A stretch of 12,315 nt of DNA from contig JAHFAP010000030.1 of assembly GCA_023250495.1 (NCBI GenBank), positions 1 to 12,315 on the forward strand, read 5' to 3'. Positions 6,833-12,315 of this stretch are shown piece by piece (positions within the stretch are counted from its first letter, which is position 1; every line of letters starts with the position of its first letter). Below the pieces are notes generated by a model, which was given only the letters and a program-made list of their open reading frames with translations, searched no databases and had not been told where the DNA came from. This DNA comes from Deltaproteobacteria bacterium (GTDB lineage: Bacteria; Desulfobacterota; Binatia; UBA9968). The translations under genes and the position numbers were made by a program.

Positions 6833-7174
6833 CCGAAAAGAGGGGATAGGTTATTCAAGCTGTTTGCGACAATGCCACTCCTTTTTGGGTTGGCGGCCTG
6901 CGCGACCGCGATAGTGCCTGGGAATACCAGGGCGTCACCTCCGTTACAGCGCGACACGCTACAGATGATTCTCATTCTTGACGGGGCTAGTGACGGAAGT
7001 TGCGATCAGCGCAAGATCGTAAACACGGAAGTAGTTAAGATGGCGACAGCAAACGATTACGCCGCAGCGGAGCGCTGGACGCTTGACAGATGCGGCAAGC
7101 TTGTCCGGTATAGTGTCACCTTTAGGCCCAGTGCGGGCGGGGGCACGGACTTTAGCGTTCGGTTGGAACGGTAG
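6767..7174 (+). CDS. Small hypothetical lipoprotein, 5' end uncertain
   Basis: The supported part begins near 6851, with a hydrophobic stretch ending in the lipobox LAAC (Cys at 6899-6901), then about 90 residues of mature protein including ERWTLDRCGKLVRYSVTFRP and a glycine-rich GGGTDF near the end. I recall similar ERWT...CGK segments in unassigned small envelope proteins but cannot name a family. The longest frame starts at ATG 6767, but its first 22 codons are antisense sequence of the CobW-gene remnant and cannot be original. The ATG at 6872 leaves only 9 residues before the cysteine. TTG at 6818 gives a plausible signal but also lies in the remnant. The native start was probably lost at the junction (about 6833-6850). 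The gene ends 2 bp from the converging CobW-type stop. The coordinates give the open frame, not a confirmed start. Confidence 0.5.
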   Translation: MMPLMVLWILNSRGDSPLRTTTPKRGDRLFKLFATMPLLFGLAACATAIVPGNTRASPPLQRDTLQMILILDGASDGSCDQRKIVNTEVVKMATANDYAAAERWTLDRCGKLVRYSVTFRPSAGGGTDFSVRLER

Positions 7175-7176
7175 AA

Positions 7177-8433
7177 TTAACAGCACGGCAGCGGGTTTTC
7201 GATCAGGTTGTAGACGTCATCGAAGGTGACGTCGTTGATGGTCCTCTGGATCTTGAAGAGACGGGGAGGCTCGCCTTTGAGAAAGACCATGATGGCGGTT
7301 TCGATCGGGGGGCAGCCGGATTTTACGCAGGGGACTTCTTTGACCACGATCGGCGCGTCGGGGGGAAACTCTAGGTTCTGCCTGGTCCAGTATCTGATCT
7401 GGTCGATCGTAAAAGAGGAAGTATCCAGATGGCCGCGGCCGAAAGGATCTACCTCGGTCGAGGCATTCCCATCGTCTGCAACGAGACAATTGTTGAAGCC
7501 GCCGGTGATCTTATCCCGGTCCAACTCTCGGCCGATGAATACGAGGCGGTTGATCCGCTCCTCACCGGGCGCCCATTGGCGTCCTGGACGCCCCTCGAAC
7601 AGGAGATGCACGCCCTGGAAAACAAACTGGTCCGGGTCGTTGCGTAGGTTAAGGATCCCCTTCATGCGCATGATCTTCGGACCGAACTCGGTAAGGAGAT
7701 CGCGAAACCACCGGCTCACCTTGAGGCCATCGAGGTCACCCGGCATCACAACGGAGACTGTGGAAATGTCCTCGGTGTGGCGGTGATCGTCGGGGTGGTT
7801 TTGCGCCTTGGCTTCAAGTGCGAGGCTGCGAAGATCCAATACGGTGGAGATATCGACGTCGGCATTCCTCGTCTGACAGATGCGCGCGGCCCCGTTTAAG
7901 ACTCTCATTTTGTATTCGAGCTCCTGCAAGTCCTCTGGGTTGATCAGGTCCATCTTGTTCAAAAGCACGAGGTCGGCGAAGGCTATTTGTTCCCGCGCCT
8001 CGGTGGAATGGTCGATTTGTTGCCAGACGTGTTTGGAGTCCACCACGGTGACGACCCCGTTGAGCTGAAATTCGCCGCGGATGCGTTCATCGATGAAAAA
8101 CGTCTGAACGACCGGGGCGGGGTCCGCCAGCCCCGTGGTCTCGATCAACAGGGTGTCGAAGGTCGATCTCTGCTCGAGGAGCTGAAAGAGGGTGCGGAGC
8201 AGGTCGCCGCGCACCGTGCAGCAGATGCAGCCGTTGTTCATCTGCACGATTTCTTGGTCGGATGAGATCAGCAGATGGTGGTCGATCCCCACCTCGCCGA
8301 ACTCGTTGACGATCACCGCCACCCGCCGGCCATGTTCGGTGGTAAGGATGCGGTTTAATAGAGTGGTTTTCCCGGCTCCGAGAAAGCCGGTGAGCACAGT
8401 TACCGGGACTCTTTGATCGCTGTTTTGAGACAT
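7177..8433 (-). CDS. CobW/COG0523-family GTPase with C-terminal extension (predicted metallochaperone)
   Basis: COG0523 proteins are G3E GTPases that deliver metals, often zinc or cobalt, to client proteins. Visible motifs are Walker A GFLGAGKTT (16-24), the metal-binding GCICC (CxCC, residues 69-72), ETTGLADP (98-105) and the guanine-specificity NKMD (159-162). A His/Asp-rich NHPDDHRHTED loop follows, and then a CobW_C domain with LLFEGRPGRQW. Beyond about residue 330 is an extra 90-residue tail with EVPCVKSGCPPIET (Cys369, Cys374) and a terminal Cys-Cys, which I cannot assign to a known domain. The total of 418 aa is longer than typical YjiA/YeiR proteins (about 320). The ATG at 8433 is preceded on the minus strand by GAGGA at good spacing. 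Metal and client are unknown. The gene is separated from the next upstream gene by 183 bp, so it may have its own promoter. Confidence 0.9.
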   Translation of the reverse strand: MSQNSDQRVPVTVLTGFLGAGKTTLLNRILTTEHGRRVAVIVNEFGEVGIDHHLLISSDQEIVQMNNGCICCTVRGDLLRTLFQLLEQRSTFDTLLIETTGLADPAPVVQTFFIDERIRGEFQLNGVVTVVDSKHVWQQIDHSTEAREQIAFADLVLLNKMDLINPEDLQELEYKMRVLNGAARICQTRNADVDISTVLDLRSLALEAKAQNHPDDHRHTEDISTVSVVMPGDLDGLKVSRWFRDLLTEFGPKIMRMKGILNLRNDPDQFVFQGVHLLFEGRPGRQWAPGEERINRLVFIGRELDRDKITGGFNNCLVADDGNASTEVDPFGRGHLDTSSFTIDQIRYWTRQNLEFPPDAPIVVKEVPCVKSGCPPIETAIMVFLKGEPPRLFKIQRTINDVTFDDVYNLIENPLPCC

Positions 8434-8616
8434 CTTACTTATCCTCGCGCTTTACCCTCACTCTAACCCTCTCCCTGCTAGGGAGAGGGAAGGGAGAGGG
8501 TCAAAACGGCTTCGAGAGAGGGACAAAGATGTAACATTGTCAAATACGTTTGTATTGAATCGTAACAACGAGACTGATTGGAGTCAATCTAACGACAGCA
8601 GCAGTGGGCGCAGCGG
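8434..8616. other. Intergenic region upstream of the CobW-type gene
   Basis: Besides the palindromic repeat, this stretch contains a small hairpin GATTG-GAGT-CAATC (8576-8589). The AT-richer segment at 8528-8590 is where a promoter for the minus-strand CobW-type gene might lie. I could not identify a convincing -35/-10 pair or a Zur-like operator. No gene is visible. Confidence 0.3.
8454..8501. repeat. Palindromic CT/GA-rich dispersed repeat (hairpin)
   Basis: CCCTCTCCCT (8467-8476) and AGGGAGAGGG (8480-8489) form a perfect 10-bp stem with a 3-nt loop. A second arm, ACCCTC (8454-8459) with GAGGGT (8496-8501), extends it with an internal bulge. Sequences of the CCCTCTCCC/GGGAGAGGG kind recur between genes in many environmental bacterial genomes and act as REP-like elements. 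It could fold in the transcript downstream of the binding-protein gene and attenuate read-through into the CobW-type gene, but there is no T-tract. Confidence 0.65.
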
Positions 8617-9627
8617 TTATTTTTCGTAGAGCGCTTTGATGAAGCCGCTGCTGTCGAGTTCCTTGAGGAAGTTGATGTCGACCAGATTATTGGGAGAGAT
8701 CTCGCGCGTCTTGGAGCTTCGCGAGCCGATCTCGTCGAGGACCATCTGGATCCCTTTCATGGTAGGGTAGGGGACTCTCGGCATCACGTTCACCGCGTAG
8801 TGGCGGTAGGTTTCCTCCAACATCTCCCGCTCGCCGATGCGCGAATATTTCGCCAGGACCTTCAGGCTAAAATCCTTGTCGTTCTTGAAGCGGGCGAGCC
8901 CCTCCACGTAAGCCTTGAGATAAGAGCGAATGACTTCCGGATGTTCCCGCACGTAGCTCCGCGTCGTGACGACCCCGGCGCCTTGGTAATCCACTCCGAT
9001 CGCGCTCAAGTCGACGAGCAGGTTAAAGCCGAGCTTCTGCGCGCGCAGGTTGAGTGGAGAAGAGAGCACGCCGCCGTCGATGCCGCCCGAACTCAGTCCC
9101 GCCAGGATCTCCGGTGATCCTCCCATCTGCAGCAGGGCCACCTCACGGTCGGGTTGAATTCCCCATTGGCCGAGCAGGTAGCGCAACAGAAAGTCATCGG
9201 ACGTGCCGAATCGAGTTATCCCAAGCTTCTTACCTTTGACGTCCTCAGGCTTTTTGATCTCCGGCTTGACTATGAGTTTTTGGCCGGGCTTGTGGTTCGG
9301 ACCGGCGAGCATTACGAGGTCGGCGCCAGCCTGGTTCGCCTGAATCACGGCGGGGATCGCGATCTCGGAGATCGGGATCTCTTTCGCCAGCATCGCCTGG
9401 ACGATCTTGGAGCTGCCGGAGATATAGATCAGCGTTACGTCGAGGCCGTACTTGTCGAACAGCCCAGCGTCCTTCGCTACCCAAAGCACGCCCATCGAGC
9501 CGACGGTGGTCGGGTAGGCGACCTTGAGCTTGATCGCTTGCGCTCGTGCGAGCGGCGGGAGGAGGAGAAAAGTGAAGGCCGATAGCAAAGCTACGGTCTT
9601 CCAGTTGATGTTCTGCGGCTGACTCAT
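8617..9627 (-). CDS. NMT1/THI5-type ABC transporter substrate-binding protein
   Basis: The 336-aa product has a signal peptide (hydrophobic LLSAFTFLLLPPLARA, likely cut near ARA/QA) followed by a complete SsuA/TauA/NMT1-like fold. Segments include KLKVAYPTTVGSMGVLWVAKDAGLF, the GLDVTLIYISGSSKIVQAMLA ligand-pocket region, VKGKKLGITRFGTSDD, and a C-terminal helical part with VIRSYLKAYVEGLARFKNDKDF. It is a periplasmic high-affinity receptor of an importer whose permease and ATPase are not in the window. The ligand is unknown. I place the start at ATG 9627: AAAGGAG lies 9 nt upstream, whereas the TTG at 9633 would leave only 3 nt. It follows the BFD-type gene by 18 bp and is probably cotranscribed with it. 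Unlike the truncated relative at 6125-6754, its length is normal. Confidence 0.9.
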   Translation of the reverse strand: MSQPQNINWKTVALLSAFTFLLLPPLARAQAIKLKVAYPTTVGSMGVLWVAKDAGLFDKYGLDVTLIYISGSSKIVQAMLAKEIPISEIAIPAVIQANQAGADLVMLAGPNHKPGQKLIVKPEIKKPEDVKGKKLGITRFGTSDDFLLRYLLGQWGIQPDREVALLQMGGSPEILAGLSSGGIDGGVLSSPLNLRAQKLGFNLLVDLSAIGVDYQGAGVVTTRSYVREHPEVIRSYLKAYVEGLARFKNDKDFSLKVLAKYSRIGEREMLEETYRHYAVNVMPRVPYPTMKGIQMVLDEIGSRSSKTREISPNNLVDINFLKELDSSGFIKALYEK

Positions 9628-9645
9628 CGCCAAACACTCCTTTCG

Positions 9646-9951
9646 CTACTGAGTGGCACCGCACCGAGGGCATATTAAGGGTTGCGTGCCCCTGAGAATC
9701 GACCAGCCGCACTCTCGGCAGATCGCTACCTCTTCGCCCAGCATTCCACGGATCATCGGCCCGCACCTGGATGCCCCGCACGGCCCGGTCCCTGCTCCGG
9801 TTCGCCGCCGGACCTTGTCGAAGGTATCGGCGCCGCGCTGGATCGCCTTAAGAATGATCCCTTTGCGGATTTTGTTGCACAGACAGATGGGACGGTAGGC
9901 CTCGATCACTGCCTGCTCTCTGGCCTTATTGTTCTCTTCTGAGCCGCTCAA
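9646..9951 (-). CDS. BFD-type [2Fe-2S] protein with C-terminal zinc ribbon
   Basis: This 101-aa protein has two parts. Residues 20-71 resemble the Fer2_BFD domain of bacterioferritin-associated ferredoxin and of BFD-bearing dehydrogenases: ICLCNKIRKGIILKAI with Cys23 and Cys25, then TGAGTGPCGASRCGPMI with Cys58 and Cys63. The second pair is C-x4-C, as in opine/glycerol-3-phosphate dehydrogenase-type BFD domains, not the C-x2-C of Bfd itself. Residues 78-97 form CREC...CPRC, a zinc-ribbon or rubredoxin-like knuckle. An electron-transfer role is likely (family inference); the partner flavoprotein is not visible. The start is TTG at 9951, one base after the methyltransferase stop, suggesting coupling; GTG at codon 15 is an alternative. 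No frame disruption is seen. Confidence 0.8.
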   Translation of the reverse strand: MSGSEENNKAREQAVIEAYRPICLCNKIRKGIILKAIQRGADTFDKVRRRTGAGTGPCGASRCGPMIRGMLGEEVAICRECGWSILRGTQPLICPRCGATQ

Positions 9952-9952
9952 A

Positions 9953-10942
9953 CTACGCCTTTTCCCCTATGACCAGAGATGAAGTGAGAGGAGAAGGTAG
10001 GGTGGCGTCGTTGACGCGCTGGAAGCCGGCTTTCTCCAGCCAACCTTTCACTTCGTTCAAGGAATAGCATCTGCCGCGTTCCGTGGTGAGCAGCATGAGA
10101 AGGGAAAACATTGCGCCGGCGCCTGGATGAGCCAGAGAATCGTCGAGGATGTGATCTTTGATGATTATTCTGCCGCCTGGAGCGATGCAGGCATAGAGCT
10201 TCGCCATGAGCCGCTCGTTCTCGTCGCCGCTCTCGCCATGGATAATGTTGGAGAGAAAAACGGCCTGATATGTGCCGGGGATCGGATCGAGTCGATAATC
10301 GCCCTGAATCAGCCTGATACGGTCGCTCAAGCCGGAACTGCGGACGAATCTTTCGGTAATTTTCAAGGTGCCCGGAAGATCGAAGACCGTCGCTCGAAGG
10401 GTGGAGTACTTACGGCAGAAATAAATCGGATAGGTCGCCGGGCCGGAGCCGACGTCGAGCAACTCGTTGACTTGACTCAGATCGAGCCTCTCGGCCACCA
10501 CCTCCGCGTCTCCGCGCGCCCGCACAAGCGAGTCCATCGCGTCAATAAAGCGTTCAGTCTCTTCTGGGTTTCCCTGGTACATGTCCGGCATCCGTGGCGG
10601 CTTTCCAGTGCGCAGCGCCTTTTCCAGATCGCCCCAGCATTTCCACAGCGACGATTCAAACAAGACCATCCCGCCCAGATAATTTGGCGAACCCTTCACC
10701 AGGTAGGTCGAAGAGATTTCCGTGAGAGAATAGGAAGATCCTTCCTTCGTCAGGAGGCCGATCGAGACCAGGGCATTGAGCAGCAGCTCCGTAGCGCGCA
10801 AGTCGCAACGAATCGCGCGGGCGACGCTGCTTGCGTCCTGGCGGTCTCTCAGCGCCTCGAATACGCTGAGCCCTACGGCGGCCTGGATGGCGCGGGCCTC
10901 CATGTAGCCGCCGGCAAGTCTCGCCAAATCGGCAAAGTCCAT
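9953..10942 (-). CDS. SAM-dependent O-methyltransferase, acetylserotonin/hydroxyneurosporene type
   Basis: The 329-aa protein has the two-domain layout of the Methyltransf_2 family. An N-terminal winged-helix dimerisation part (about 10-85) includes RAIQAAVGLSVFEAL and ATELLLNALVSIGLL. It is followed by a Rossmann domain with motif I LLDVGSGPA (161-169), acidic VFDLP (186-190), QGDYR (213-217), the NIIHGESGDEN segment with His235 at the usual catalytic-base position, and PGGRIIIKD (255-263). It should transfer methyl from S-adenosylmethionine to a hydroxyl of an aromatic or polyketide-like molecule; the substrate is unknown. GGAG lies a few bases before the ATG on the minus strand. It heads a tight run with the BFD-zinc ribbon gene (1-nt gap) and the binding protein, hinting at a shared small-molecule pathway. 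Confidence 0.88.
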   Translation of the reverse strand: MDFADLARLAGGYMEARAIQAAVGLSVFEALRDRQDASSVARAIRCDLRATELLLNALVSIGLLTKEGSSYSLTEISSTYLVKGSPNYLGGMVLFESSLWKCWGDLEKALRTGKPPRMPDMYQGNPEETERFIDAMDSLVRARGDAEVVAERLDLSQVNELLDVGSGPATYPIYFCRKYSTLRATVFDLPGTLKITERFVRSSGLSDRIRLIQGDYRLDPIPGTYQAVFLSNIIHGESGDENERLMAKLYACIAPGGRIIIKDHILDDSLAHPGAGAMFSLLMLLTTERGRCYSLNEVKGWLEKAGFQRVNDATLPSPLTSSLVIGEKA

Positions 10943-10960
10943 CTGGTCTCCGGACGTCTA

Positions 10961-11000
10961 TGGAGTAATGGGCCCACCATTCCAATACTCCATTACTCCA
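10961..11000. repeat. 11-bp inverted repeat between the regulator and methyltransferase genes
   Basis: TGGAGTAATGG (10961-10971) is mirrored exactly by CCATTACTCCA (10990-11000) with an 18-nt loop that itself contains a related unit (CCATTCCAATACTCC). It sits just after the stop of the minus-strand regulator gene and 19 bp before the methyltransferase start. The motif looks like a dispersed ATTACTCC-type intergenic repeat. It could act as a weak transcript-end or processing hairpin, but no T-run follows it. Confidence 0.55.
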
Positions 11001-11004
11001 GTTC

Positions 11005-12315
11005 TCATAGCCGCTCGATAATCCGGTAGCTCCGGCTTTTTGGCTTGAGCGGCGCCACGATTCCGAGCTTCACCATGAGTCGGATCTCACGATACGCTGT
11101 GTCCCGATCCACCTCTCCGATCCGCTGGTAATCCATGGTGGAAAAAGACTTCCCGTGGGAGTAAGCATACGCGAGAAGCCGCCTTTGACGAGAGTTTACC
11201 GTGGTGGTCCCGAATTGATTGAGCCACCGCAGCGTTGCCTCGTCGTAGATGGGAGTATTGTGCAGGGTGACCGTAAAGATAAAGCCCTCTATGGAGAACT
11301 CCGGGGCCTGCAGCCCATGGTGCTCCATCTCCTGAAACATTCGCGGAATCCCTTCTCCCATCTCCCTCAAATAGCCCAGGTCCGCCAGCACTCGGACCAG
11401 TAGAGGGTTGCGTGAGAAGTGAATCCTTTGCTGGTGGCGCAACTGTTCGATGGTGACAGGGGAGGGAGGAAGCCCGGGGCTGCGCACCTCGATACGGTCG
11501 TCGAACATCCAGACCTCCACGGGAGCCCCCGTCAAGCTGTAGTCCCGATGGGCGACGGCGTTCACCAGCGCCTCCTGCCACGCAAAGGTCGGATATTCCA
11601 GCCGCTCGCGAAAGAACAGGTCGTGAAGTATGGTCCTCTCACGGATCTGTTCCTTGATGCGTCCCACCGCCTCATCAATCAGTCGGCAGACAGGGGCTTC
11701 GAAGCGGATGCGCTTGACCACGTTCAATGAGCTTCCGTGTTGCCTTTGCGTCCCGTCATACTTCACGAAGTCGATGCCGCAGCGGGGATGCCAGCGGGAG
11801 GGATCCTTGGCGAACAGGAGCAGCGCCGCCATGGTCAGCGAAGGCTTTTCTCGTGAGCTGTCAATGAGGTGGTAGGTATGGGCGAGCACGGTCTTTGGAT
11901 CCCTTGGGTCTTCGATCTTTTCCGCAAGGGCTTCGACGGCACCGAGGTCTAGCTCTTCCAAGCCGGCTTCCACAACGGTCTGCCGCTCATAGAAGACGTG
12001 CCTCTTGCTTTCCTTTAAGCTCTGAATCTGCTCCGCCGGAAGCGAAGGGTTCTCCGTGGCGATGCGGTAAAATGCCCGGCCGCCGGCGACCCGATGTACC
12101 TCGGGACTGGGACTGACATCGAACTTGAGCAGCAAGAGGTTGCCTAGCTGGGCCCGTTGGCACGAGGGGTTGAATGGAGGGTTCAACAACATCTGCGGGA
12201 CTTGGATCAGCGCCTGAAGCTCGTCCTGAGAATAGGGAATGCCTGTGACGCCTTTGTCAGGCTCTACGCCGACCAGGAGAATCCCTCCGTCGGCGTTGGC
12301 CATGCCCGCGACCAA
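11005..12315 (-). CDS. AlbA_2 (Schlafen-type)/HATPase_c_4 predicted transcriptional regulator, 5'-partial
   Basis: The visible 436 residues lack the true N-terminus, which lies beyond the window; the frame is open to 12315. It begins inside the Schlafen AlbA_2 domain (MANADGGILLVGVEPDKGVTG). A central part follows, with LTMAALLLFAKDPSRWHPRCGIDFVKYDG. Then comes a GHKL-like ATPase region near 240-350 with FAWQEALVNAVAHRDYS, VWMFDDRIEVRSPG and GYLREMGEGIPRMFQEM, typical of COG2865 (HATPase_c_4). A winged-helix DNA-binding end (about 375-436) closes it. Such proteins are predicted regulators and are frequent in mobile or accessory DNA; their molecular function is poorly known. It is sometimes misannotated as RecG-like helicase. 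The stop is 62 bp upstream of the methyltransferase start, on the same strand. Confidence 0.85.
   Translation of the reverse strand: MVAGMANADGGILLVGVEPDKGVTGIPYSQDELQALIQVPQMLLNPPFNPSCQRAQLGNLLLLKFDVSPSPEVHRVAGGRAFYRIATENPSLPAEQIQSLKESKRHVFYERQTVVEAGLEELDLGAVEALAEKIEDPRDPKTVLAHTYHLIDSSREKPSLTMAALLLFAKDPSRWHPRCGIDFVKYDGTQRQHGSSLNVVKRIRFEAPVCRLIDEAVGRIKEQIRERTILHDLFFRERLEYPTFAWQEALVNAVAHRDYSLTGAPVEVWMFDDRIEVRSPGLPPSPVTIEQLRHQQRIHFSRNPLLVRVLADLGYLREMGEGIPRMFQEMEHHGLQAPEFSIEGFIFTVTLHNTPIYDEATLRWLNQFGTTTVNSRQRRLLAYAYSHGKSFSTMDYQRIGEVDRDTAYREIRLMVKLGIVAPLKPKSRSYRIIERL

Noticed and set aside
7226..7786. Plus-strand frame opposite the CobW-type gene resembling the start of the small lipoprotein frame
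   Set aside because: The resemblance (MxxLMVLWILxxRGxSPLR) is only the antisense reading of the duplicated cobW 3' end, not a second gene family.
9628..9633. TTG start at 9633 for the full-length binding protein
   Set aside because: It leaves only about 3 nt to the AAGGAG ribosome site; the ATG six bases downstream has normal spacing.
10127..11029. 300-codon open frame on the plus strand opposite the methyltransferase
   Set aside because: It mirrors a gene with clear methyltransferase motifs, its product resembles no family, and long antisense frames are expected in GC-rich DNA.
1..12315. CRISPR arrays, tRNA or rRNA genes, transposases, toxin-antitoxin or retron modules
   Set aside because: No regularly spaced repeats, cloverleaf-like sequences or recognisable proteins of these kinds were seen on either strand.

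Overview
The window is GC-rich chromosomal DNA, roughly 60% GC by eye. It probably comes from an uncultured soil or subsurface bacterium of the Deltaproteobacteria/Binatota/NC10 kind. That placement is tentative: it rests on the short-type Pgi, a MutL with the endonuclease motif, two orphan NMT1/THI5-type periplasmic binding proteins, and short dispersed intergenic repeats of a style common in such genomes. I see no tRNA, rRNA, CRISPR array or transposase.

Left part, plus strand: a 14-bp inverted repeat and a good sigma70-like promoter precede pgi, which overlaps mutL by 4 bp (GTGA). A short interval made of dispersed repeats separates mutL from miaA. Middle part (about 4.2-7.3 kb): miaA is followed by an alpha/beta-hydrolase lipoprotein. 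Next comes a second, diverged copy of only the 3' end of miaA, then a binding-protein gene cut short at its 3' end. Its end is fused to a diverged copy of only the 3' end of the downstream CobW-type GTPase gene (opposite orientation). A small lipoprotein gene without a convincing start follows, then the complete CobW-type gene on the minus strand. Both partial copies match their complete partners at about 85-87% by hand count. The simplest reading is that a roughly 840-bp block (3' miaA', binding protein, 3' cobW') from a related lineage sits inside the miaA-cobW interval, between two lipoprotein genes. Other readings are two one-sided-homology gene captures, or a strain-merging assembly error.

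Right part, minus strand, read right to left: a partial AlbA_2/HATPase (COG2865-like) predicted regulator runs off the window end. After it comes a tight three-gene run: an acetylserotonin-type O-methyltransferase, a BFD-type [2Fe-2S] protein carrying an extra C-terminal zinc ribbon, and a full-length NMT1-type binding protein. The COG0523 CobW-type metallochaperone lies beyond a gap holding a large palindromic repeat.

Pgi (glycolysis), MutL (mismatch repair) and MiaA (tRNA modification) are housekeeping genes. The accessory biology is in the 4.3-7.2 kb insertion-like region and in the methyltransferase/BFD-zinc ribbon/binding-protein operon. I do not see a recognisable defence or secretion system. 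The most unusual signal is the paired duplication of gene 3' ends.
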